A DNA stretch of 13,194 bases from DASRTE01 sp035316885 (GTDB lineage Bacteria > Actinomycetota > Actinomycetes > Jiangellales > Jiangellaceae): assembly GCA_035316885.1 (NCBI GenBank), contig DATHII010000148.1, forward strand, positions 1 to 13,194, read 5' to 3'. The notes beneath the pieces were generated by a model. It did no database searches. It was not told the DNA's origin and saw only the letters and a program-made list of their open reading frames with translations. The translations under genes were made by a program, and so were the position numbers. Below, one piece after another: positions 1-5,890 of the stretch. Positions within the stretch are counted from its first letter, which is position 1; each line of letters opens with the position of its first letter.

Positions 1-1458
1 GTGACGACGCCCGAGTTCGTCGGTGTCACATTTCACGAGGTTCGGGCCCGCAGCGTCCTCAACGAGGTTCCGGGGCAGTCCGTGATGCCGTTCCGGTGGA
101 CGGTCAACCCCTACCGCGGGTGCACCCATGCCTGCACGTACTGCCTGTCCGGCGACACGCTGGTGATGCTGGCGTCGGGACTTGTGCGGCGGCTCGCCGA
201 CGTTCGTGTCGGCGACCGGGTCTACGGCACCGAGCTGAGGGCCGGAGTGCGCCATTTCGTGTCCACCGAGGTTGGCGCACACTGGCAGACGGACAAGCCC
301 GGTGTCGCCGTCGAGCTCGACGACGGTGCGGTCCTGGTCGCGAGCGGCGACCACCGGTTCCTGACCCCGACCGGGTGGAAGCACGTCGCGCCCGGTGCCT
401 GCGCCGACACCGTGGTGCGCCCGCACCTGACCACGGGCGACGAACTGATCGGGCTGGGCCGTGAGCAGGTTGGCAGGGCGGTGGGCCGCGGGGGCGTGGC
501 GGTCGCCGCCGACGCCCGGCGCCGGGTGGTGGGTGTCGATCCGGTGGGCGACCACGTGCGGATGTACGACATCACGACCGGCACGGGCGACTTCGTCGCC
601 AACGGTGTCGTGAGCCACAACTGCTTCGCCCGGGGCAGCCACTCGTGGCTCGAGCTCGACACCGGCAGGGGTTTCGACACCGAGATCGTGGTCAAGGTCA
701 ACGCCGCCGAAGTGCTCGCCCGCGAGGTGCGCCGGCGGTCGTGGACGCGCGAGCACGTCGCACTCGGCACCAATACCGATCCCTACCAACGCGCCGAGGG
801 CCGCTACCGGCTGATGCCGGGCATTGTCGAGGCCTTGGCCGGGTCCGGGACGCCGTTCTCTGTGCTGACCAAGGGAACGCTGCTGCGCCGGGACCTGCCA
901 CTGCTGGCCGAGGCGGCGCTGGACGTCTCGGTCGGCCTGGCGATCTCGATCGCCATCTATGACCAGGCGCTGCACCAGAGTCTGGAGCCGGGCACGCCGT
1001 CGCCACGCGCACGCCTCGACCTGGTCCGGTCGGTACGCGCCGCCGGGTTCGACTGCGCCGTGCTGCTCGCCCCGGTGCTGCCGTGGCTCACCGACTCGAC
1101 CGAACATCTCGACGTCGCCCTGGCCAGCCTGGCCGAGGCCGGGGCCACCGCCGTGACGCCGATCCCGTTGCATCTGCGCCCGGGTGCCCGCGAGTGGTTC
1201 CTGGCCTGGTTGGCCCGCGAACGCCCCGACCTCGGTCCCGGATACCAGCGGCTCTACGCCAAGGGCTCCTACGTGCCGCGTGCGTACACGAAATGGCTCG
1301 ACGGTCGGGTACGTCCGCTGCTGGTCCGTCACGGCCTGGCCGGCCACCGCGCCGGCGCGGCGCGCGGACTCGCCGTCCGCAGCGATCCCGTGCTCCCGGC
1401 AGAGAGCCCACCACTGGCGCGCGGCGATGGCGCGCCCAAGCAGCTCAGCCTGCTGTAG
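1..1458 (+). CDS. Rv2578c-family radical SAM protein, intein-containing, 5' end probably cut by the window
   Basis: This is a radical SAM enzyme of the actinobacterial Rv2578c family, whose substrate is unknown to me. The cluster motif CxxxCxxC is present as C41, C45 and a third Cys. The motif is split by an in-frame intein (residues 48-207), so in the mature protein the third ligand is C208. The extein then continues with CFARGSHSW, GTNTDPYQRAEGR (256-268) and LTKGTLLRRD (289-298), all typical of the family. It ends QLSLL at a TAG stop. The spliced product would be about 325 residues. The first base of the window is a GTG, but family members usually carry roughly 30-40 more residues before the TPEFxGxTFHEV stretch that opens this frame. 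Codon 1 is therefore probably an internal valine and the gene partial. The family call is confident; the true start is not visible. Confidence 0.93.
   Translation: MTTPEFVGVTFHEVRARSVLNEVPGQSVMPFRWTVNPYRGCTHACTYCLSGDTLVMLASGLVRRLADVRVGDRVYGTELRAGVRHFVSTEVGAHWQTDKPGVAVELDDGAVLVASGDHRFLTPTGWKHVAPGACADTVVRPHLTTGDELIGLGREQVGRAVGRGGVAVAADARRRVVGVDPVGDHVRMYDITTGTGDFVANGVVSHNCFARGSHSWLELDTGRGFDTEIVVKVNAAEVLAREVRRRSWTREHVALGTNTDPYQRAEGRYRLMPGIVEALAGSGTPFSVLTKGTLLRRDLPLLAEAALDVSVGLAISIAIYDQALHQSLEPGTPSPRARLDLVRSVRAAGFDCAVLLAPVLPWLTDSTEHLDVALASLAEAGATAVTPIPLHLRPGAREWFLAWLARERPDLGPGYQRLYAKGSYVPRAYTKWLDGRVRPLLVRHGLAGHRAGAARGLAVRSDPVLPAESPPLARGDGAPKQLSLL
142..621 (+). other. Mini-intein (160 aa) inside the radical SAM gene
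   Basis: Residues 48-207 form a self-splicing protein intron. The N-terminal block begins with C48 followed by LSGDTLV and a downstream VGDRVYG. Block B reads ASGDHRFLTPTGW, with S115-x-x-H118 in place of the usual Thr-x-x-His. Block F is MYDITTGTGDFVANG (about 189-203), and the C-terminal block ends S205-H206-N207 before the +1 residue C208. All splicing residues are present: Cys1, block B His, penultimate His, terminal Asn and Cys+1. At 160 residues it has no room for a LAGLIDADG homing endonuclease. An Arg/Gly/Val-rich linker (about 155-180) sits where one would be. The joined exteins give HACTY-CFARG, restoring the radical SAM motif exactly. Base composition is like the host gene, which suggests long residence. 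Confidence 0.93.
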
Positions 1459-1482
1459 GCGTGCGCTCAGTCGGCGAGCTCC

Positions 1483-1575
1483 TCAGGGTGTTAGCGGCCG
1501 GAGCACACAGAACTCGTTGCCCTCGGGGTCGGCGAGGACGACCCAGCTGACCACTTCCGTAGGATCGGGGTCGCT
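1483..1575 (-). pseudogene. C-terminal relic of a VOC/glyoxalase-like gene
   Basis: Read on the minus strand from 1575 down, 30 sense codons give SDPDPTEVVSWVVLADPEGN and then EFCVLRPLTP, followed by TGA at 1485-1483. The core VVLADPEGNEFCVL is the characteristic last strand of VOC-superfamily (glyoxalase/bleomycin-resistance-like) proteins, where the Glu is often a metal ligand. An in-frame TGA lies just upstream (1578-1576) and no start codon is available. The rest of a normal protein of about 120 residues would have to lie inside the intact aspS gene. I infer a gene end left behind by a rearrangement. It points toward the radical SAM gene and now contains the aspS -10 element. A chance match is possible but unlikely, given how specific the motif is. 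Confidence 0.6.
1560..1565 (+). promoter_or_regulatory. Probable aspS promoter -10 (TAGGAT)
   Basis: TAGGAT matches the actinobacterial TANNNT -10 consensus and predicts a transcript start near 1572. That leaves a leader of about 35 nt before the GTG at 1607. No clear TTGACA-like -35 is seen at 16-18 nt; the GAGGACG area at 1534-1540 is the nearest candidate and is weak. The element lies inside the minus-strand VOC relic. Confidence 0.5.
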
Positions 1576-1584
1576 TCACGACCC
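1568..1584. repeat. Inverted repeat straddling the predicted aspS transcript start
   Basis: GGGTCG (1568-1573) and CGACCC (1579-1584) are perfect 6-bp arms around the 5-nt spacer CTTCA. It lies directly downstream of the -10, so it could be an operator. If transcription starts further upstream it would be an RNA hairpin. Its function is inferred only from position. Confidence 0.35.
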
Positions 1585-1592
1585 GAGACCTC

Positions 1593-1602
1593 GAGAGAGG
1601 GG
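1593..1602 (+). promoter_or_regulatory. aspS ribosome binding site
   Basis: GAGAGAGGGG ends 4 nt before the GTG at 1607 and fixes that codon as the start. It excludes the long upstream extension of the same frame. CCTC (1589-1592) can pair with GAGG (1597-1600) around a GAGA tetraloop of the GNRA type, which would partly cover this site. Confidence 0.7.
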
Positions 1603-1606
1603 CACC

Positions 1607-3397
1607 GTGCTGCGTACCCAGTCGGCCGGAGACCTCCGCGCCGAACACGCCGGTCGAACCGTCACGCTTGCGGGCTGGGTGGCCCGGCGGCGCGATCACG
1701 GCGGGGTCGCGTTCCTCGACCTGCGCGACGGTTCCGGCGTCGCCCAGGTGGTCGTGCGGGACGAGGCCGTCGCAGCCGGGCTGCGCAGCGAGTTCTGTGT
1801 CCGGGTGGAGGGCCGGGTCCAGCGGCGTCCGGCGGGGAACGAGAACCCCAACCTGCCCACCGGCGAGGTCGAGGTCGTCGCGGACGCGCTCGAGGTCCTC
1901 AGCGAGGCTGCGCCGTTGCCGTTCCAGGTCGACGAGACCGGCTCGGCGGCGGCGGCTGGCGAGGAGGTGCGGCTGCGCTACCGCTACCTCGACCTGCGGC
2001 GCTCCGGCCCGGCCGCGGCCCTGCGGCTGCGATCGAGGGTCAACCAGGCAGCGCGTGACCTCTTGCTGGCCGAGGGCTTCGTCGAGATCGAGACTCCGAC
2101 GCTGACCCGGTCGACGCCGGAAGGGGCGCGCGACTTCCTGGTTCCGGCACGGCTGCGTCCCGGCTCGTGGTACGCGCTGCCCCAGTCGCCGCAACTGTTC
2201 AAGCAACTGCTCATGGTGGCGGGTTTCGAGCGCTACTTCCAGATCGCCCGGTGCTACCGCGACGAGGACTTCCGCGCGGACCGCCAGCCCGAGTTCACCC
2301 AGCTCGACGTCGAGATGAGCTTCGTCGAGCAGGACGACGTGATCGCGCTCAGCGAGCGCATCGTGGCCGCGCTGTGGAAGCTCGTCGGCCACGACGTCGA
2401 CACGCCGATCCGACGGCTGACCTTCCACGAGGCGATGGATCGCTTCGGCACCGACAAGCCCGACCTGCGCTTCGGTCACGAGCTCACCGAGCTCACCTCG
2501 CATTTCGCGCAGACAACGTTCCGCGTCTTCCAGGCGCCCTACGTGGGCGCCGTGGTCCACCCCGGCGGTGCGGGCCAGACCCGGCGCGAGCTCGACGGGT
2601 GGCAGGAATGGGCGAGGGCTCGTGGCGCCAAGGGGCTGGCCTACGTGCTGGTCGGGGCGGACGGCGAGCTGTCCGGGCCGGTGGCAAGGAACCTCTCCGA
2701 GGCCGAGCGCGGGGGCCTGGCCGAGCGGGCAGGCGCCGCACCGGGGGATGCGGTCCTCTTCGCTGCCGGACCGCGGCGCAGCGCCCAGACGCTGCTCGGC
2801 GCCGCGCGGCTCGAGATCGGCCGGCGCACCGGTCTGATCGACGAGGGCGCCTGGGAGTTCGCCTGGATCGTCGACTTCCCGCTGTTCGAGTCGGTCGAGG
2901 AGACCGACGAGGTGGCAGTCGGGCACGGCCGGTGGACGGCGGTACACCACGCGTTCACCGCACCGCGCCGCGACTGGCTGGACCGCTTCGACGAGGACCC
3001 CGAGAACGCGCTGTCGTACGCCTACGACCTGGTATGCAACGGCAACGAGATCGGCGGCGGGTCGATCCGTATCCACCGCGCCGACGTCCAGCAACGGGTG
3101 TTCGACGTCATGGGGCTGTCCGCGGACGAGGCCCACGAGAAGTTCGGCTTCCTGCTCGACGCTTTCTCCTACGGGGCGCCGCCGCACGGCGGTATCGCCT
3201 TCGGGTGGGACCGCATCACCGCTCTTCTCGCGGGCAGTGACTCCATCCGCGACGTCATCGCCTTCCCGAAGTCGGGCGGCGGTTACGACCCGCTCACCGG
3301 GGCTCCCGCCCCGATCAGCGCGGAACAGCGCAAGGAGGCCGGCGTCGACGCGCAGCCGGCGGCGCAGTCGGCCGTTACGGCCGATCCGGGGGAGTGA
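1607..3397 (+). CDS. aspS: Aspartate--tRNA ligase (AspRS)
   Basis: Cytoplasmic class II aminoacyl-tRNA synthetase that charges tRNA with aspartate. It is 596 residues, the normal length for the bacterial type. An N-terminal OB-fold anticodon-binding domain (about 1-105) is followed by class II motif 1 (EIETPTLTRSTPEGARDF), PQSPQLFKQLL (192-202) and motif 2 with the RDEDFR loop (218-223). The bacterial GAD insertion follows (about 290-420), then motif 3 with GIAFGWDR (529-536). The frame stays open upstream, but the GTG at 1607 is chosen for the strong ribosome binding site and because homology starts here (VLRTQSAGDLR). Residue 31 is His within RRRDHGG, where the E. coli discriminating enzyme has Leu. 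This points to a non-discriminating AspRS that would also make Asp-tRNA(Asn) for GatCAB amidation, as described for mycobacteria. The last 23 bp overlap the convergent methyltransferase-like gene. Confidence 0.97.
   Translation: MLRTQSAGDLRAEHAGRTVTLAGWVARRRDHGGVAFLDLRDGSGVAQVVVRDEAVAAGLRSEFCVRVEGRVQRRPAGNENPNLPTGEVEVVADALEVLSEAAPLPFQVDETGSAAAAGEEVRLRYRYLDLRRSGPAAALRLRSRVNQAARDLLLAEGFVEIETPTLTRSTPEGARDFLVPARLRPGSWYALPQSPQLFKQLLMVAGFERYFQIARCYRDEDFRADRQPEFTQLDVEMSFVEQDDVIALSERIVAALWKLVGHDVDTPIRRLTFHEAMDRFGTDKPDLRFGHELTELTSHFAQTTFRVFQAPYVGAVVHPGGAGQTRRELDGWQEWARARGAKGLAYVLVGADGELSGPVARNLSEAERGGLAERAGAAPGDAVLFAAGPRRSAQTLLGAARLEIGRRTGLIDEGAWEFAWIVDFPLFESVEETDEVAVGHGRWTAVHHAFTAPRRDWLDRFDEDPENALSYAYDLVCNGNEIGGGSIRIHRADVQQRVFDVMGLSADEAHEKFGFLLDAFSYGAPPHGGIAFGWDRITALLAGSDSIRDVIAFPKSGGGYDPLTGAPAPISAEQRKEAGVDAQPAAQSAVTADPGE
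3368..3384. terminator. Perfect hairpin in the convergent gene overlap, possible bidirectional terminator
   Basis: TCGGCCG-TTA-CGGCCGA gives a 7-bp GC-rich stem with a 3-nt loop, 14-30 nt before the end of the aspS reading frame. The loop TTA (3375-3377) is the TAA stop codon of the convergent gene read on the other strand. No U-tract follows on either side, so it is not a classic intrinsic terminator. Tail-less hairpins have been proposed as terminators in actinobacteria. Confidence 0.35.
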
Positions 3398-3884
3398 CGG
3401 CCGGCGCCCACGGATGCAAGCGGGGGCGCCAGGCAGGCACGGCCCTGCGGTACTCGTCGTAGCCGGTACCGAAGCGCCGGCGCAGCGCCGGCTCCTCGTA
3501 CCAGTGGACGAACGCGGCGACGGTCAGCCAGATCACGCCGGCGTACGCCAGTAGGACGACCCGGCTGAGCACGAGCGCCTGCCCGGCGATCGCGGCGACC
3601 ACCGCGACATACATCGGGTTGCGCACGTACCGGTAGAAGCCGCCGACGACCAGCTTCCGGGTCGGCACGACCGGCGCCGGGGTACCCATGCCCTCAGTGA
3701 CGAAGCGCACGAACGACAGCGCGATGACGGCCACGCCGACGGCGACCATGGCCCAGCCAAGGAGTTGCAGCGCACCCGCCCACGCGGGGTCATGCGACTG
3801 CCACCCAGTCAACAGCCACGGCACCACGCCGACCACGACTCCCGGCGCGAGGACGAAGTGGGCCAGGCTGACGATCACCACCAC
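3375..3884 (-). CDS. Isoprenylcysteine carboxyl methyltransferase-like membrane protein
   Basis: A 169-residue integral membrane protein of the ICMT/PEMT-like methyltransferase family; the bacterial members mostly have unknown substrates. Hydrophobic segments lie at about 3-26, 36-60, 90-104 and 106-127. The family signature GFYRYVRNPMY (82-92) and the C-terminal EEPALRRRFG (130-139), YDEYRRAVPAWRPR (142-155) form the usual S-adenosylmethionine and substrate region. The start is one of three consecutive GTG codons (3884, 3881, 3878). The GAGG at 3890-3887 is better spaced for the second or third (5 or 8 nt) than for the first (2 nt). No other start is available before an upstream in-frame stop. 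It follows the second ABC subunit by 29-35 nt on the same strand, so co-transcription is likely. The gene ends convergently, overlapping aspS by 23 bp. Confidence 0.82.
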   Translation of the reverse strand: MVVIVSLAHFVLAPGVVVGVVPWLLTGWQSHDPAWAGALQLLGWAMVAVGVAVIALSFVRFVTEGMGTPAPVVPTRKLVVGGFYRYVRNPMYVAVVAAIAGQALVLSRVVLLAYAGVIWLTVAAFVHWYEEPALRRRFGTGYDEYRRAVPAWRPRLHPWAPAVTPPDRP

Positions 3885-3913
3885 AGCCTCAGGATGGCAG
3901 GTCGAGGCGTCGC

Positions 3914-5890
3914 TCAGTCGGCGGTCGTCTGTGCGGTGGCGAACTGGCTGTCATACAGGTCGAAGTACGCGCCGCGTCGGGTGAGCAGGTCGGCGTGGGT
4001 GCCCTGTTCGACGATCGAGCCCGACTCCATGACCAGGATCAGGTCGGCGTCGCGGATCGTGGAGAGCCGGTGGGCGATGACGAAGCTCGTCCGGTCGCTG
4101 CGCAGCGCCGCCATGGCGTGCTGCACGAGCACCTCGGTGCGGGTGTCGACCGAGCTCGTCGCCTCGTCGAGGATCAGCAGCGACGGATCGTCGACGAAGG
4201 CCCGGGCGATGGTGATGAGCTGCTTCTCTCCGGCGCTGACGTTGTCGCCCTCCTCGTCGATGACGGTGTCGTAGCCGTCGGGCAGGGAGTGTACGAAGCG
4301 GTCGACGTACGTCGCCTCGGCGGCGACCCGGATCTGCTCGTCGGTGGCGTCGAGATTGCCGTAAGCGATGTTGTCGCGGATCGTCCCGCCGAACAGCCAG
4401 CTGTCCTGGAGCACCATGCCGATCTGCGAGCGAAGGTCGTCGCGGCGCATCCGGGCGACGTCTTGGCCGTCGAGGGTGATGCGTCCGCCGTCGAGCTCGT
4501 AGAACCTCATGATCAGGTAGACCAGCGTCGTCTTGCCCGCGCCGGTGGGGCCGACGATGGCGACCGTCGTGCCTGGCTCCGCGACCAGCGAGAGGTCCTC
4601 GATCAGCGGCATGTCGGAGTCGTAGCTGAACGAGACGTGCTCGAACTCGACCCGGCCCCGCGGCTGCCGCACGTGCACAGCCTCGACCGGGTCGGGGACC
4701 TGTTCGGGCTCGTCGAGCAGCTCGAACACCCGCTCGGCGGACGCCACGCCGGACTGCAGGAGGTTGGCCATGGACGCAAGCTGGGTCAGCGGCTGGGTGA
4801 ACTGCTGGGAGTACTGGATGAAGGCCTGCACCGCCCCCAGGCTCATCGAGCCCGAGGACACCCGCAGGCCACCGACGACCGCAACGGCCACGTAGTTGAG
4901 GCTGCCCAGGAACATCATCACCGGCCGGATCGTGCCGGAGACGAACTGGGCACTGAAGCTGGCCTGGTACAGCTCCTCGTTCTTGGCCTGGACCGTGCGT
5001 TCCACGTCGTCGTGACGGCCGAACACCTTGACGATCTCGTGACCGGTGTAGGCCTCCTCGACCTGCGCGTTGAGCTCGCCGGTGTGCCGCCACTGGTCGA
5101 CGAAGTGCCTCTGCGACCGTCGCGCGATCACGGCGGTGAGAACCACCGACAGGGGTACGGTCACCAGGGCGATCATGGCGAGCAGCGGCGAGAGCCAGAC
5201 CATCATCGCGAGCACGCCGACGACGGTGAGCAGCGACTGGAGCAGCTGGCTCAGCGTCTGGGTCATGCTCTGCGAGACATTGTCGATGTCGTTCGTCACG
5301 CGGCTCAGAACGTCGCCCCGCGCGCTGCGGTCGAAGTACGAGAGCGGAAGCCGGTTCAGCTTGTCCTCCACGTCCGAGCGCAGCCGGTACATGGTCCGCT
5401 GCACGACGCCGGCCAGCAGGTAGCCCTGTGCCCAGGAGAACAGCGACGCGCCCAGGTAGAGGGCCAGCACGCCGAGCAGCACCCAGGTCAGCGCGGGGAA
5501 GTCGACGCCCTGACCTGGTGTGACCTCCATGCCGGACACCATGTCGGCGAGGGTGTCGTCGCCGGACGCTCGCAGGCCGTCGACGGCCTGCTGCTTCGTG
5601 GTGCCCGCGGGCAGTTGGCGCCCGATGAAACCGGAGAAGATCAGGTCGGTGGCGTGTCCGAGGATGCGGGGGCCGAGCACGTTGAGCACGATGCTGGTGA
5701 CGGTCAGCCCGATCACCATCAGGACTCCGGCCCGCTCGGGCCGAAGCCGGCCGAGGAGCCGCTTCGCGGATGGCCCGAAGTCCAGCGCCTTCTGCGGCGG
5801 GCCGGCCATGCCGCCGAACGGGCCACCGGCGCGGCCCGCGGGGAGCGGCGCGCTGGGCCGGGCGGGTGTGACGGTTCTGGGCGTGCTCAC
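3914..5890 (-). CDS. ABC exporter half-transporter, subunit with the catalytic Glu
   Basis: A 658-residue type IV ABC half-transporter (membrane domain plus ATPase domain). A Pro/Gly-rich N-terminal extension (about 1-37) is followed by six expected transmembrane helices (about 55-385) with an extra loop at about 90-130, then the ATPase domain. Walker A is GPTGAGKT (447-454), Q-loop Q495, Walker B LLILDE with catalytic E576, and the H-loop has H607. The signature is VSAGEKQ (551-557) instead of LSGGQ. The start GTG (5890) has GAGGAGG at 5901-5895 and overlaps the stop of the preceding subunit as GTGA, so translation is coupled. The longer open frame upstream lies in an alternative frame of the partner gene. 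Together the two subunits resemble the M. tuberculosis Rv1273c/Rv1272c and BmrCD/TM287-288 types. The substrate (drug, lipid or peptide) cannot be told from sequence. Confidence 0.93.
   Translation of the reverse strand: MSTPRTVTPARPSAPLPAGRAGGPFGGMAGPPQKALDFGPSAKRLLGRLRPERAGVLMVIGLTVTSIVLNVLGPRILGHATDLIFSGFIGRQLPAGTTKQQAVDGLRASGDDTLADMVSGMEVTPGQGVDFPALTWVLLGVLALYLGASLFSWAQGYLLAGVVQRTMYRLRSDVEDKLNRLPLSYFDRSARGDVLSRVTNDIDNVSQSMTQTLSQLLQSLLTVVGVLAMMVWLSPLLAMIALVTVPLSVVLTAVIARRSQRHFVDQWRHTGELNAQVEEAYTGHEIVKVFGRHDDVERTVQAKNEELYQASFSAQFVSGTIRPVMMFLGSLNYVAVAVVGGLRVSSGSMSLGAVQAFIQYSQQFTQPLTQLASMANLLQSGVASAERVFELLDEPEQVPDPVEAVHVRQPRGRVEFEHVSFSYDSDMPLIEDLSLVAEPGTTVAIVGPTGAGKTTLVYLIMRFYELDGGRITLDGQDVARMRRDDLRSQIGMVLQDSWLFGGTIRDNIAYGNLDATDEQIRVAAEATYVDRFVHSLPDGYDTVIDEEGDNVSAGEKQLITIARAFVDDPSLLILDEATSSVDTRTEVLVQHAMAALRSDRTSFVIAHRLSTIRDADLILVMESGSIVEQGTHADLLTRRGAYFDLYDSQFATAQTTAD

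Noticed and set aside
1184..1606. In-frame upstream extension of aspS into the radical SAM gene
   Set aside because: The extension has no AspRS similarity. A strong ribosome binding site and the family N-terminus place the start at the GTG at 1607.
1445..3187. A 580-codon minus-strand open frame opposite aspS
   Set aside because: Antisense shadow of aspS. It also runs through the VOC relic region in a different frame from the one giving the VOC motif.
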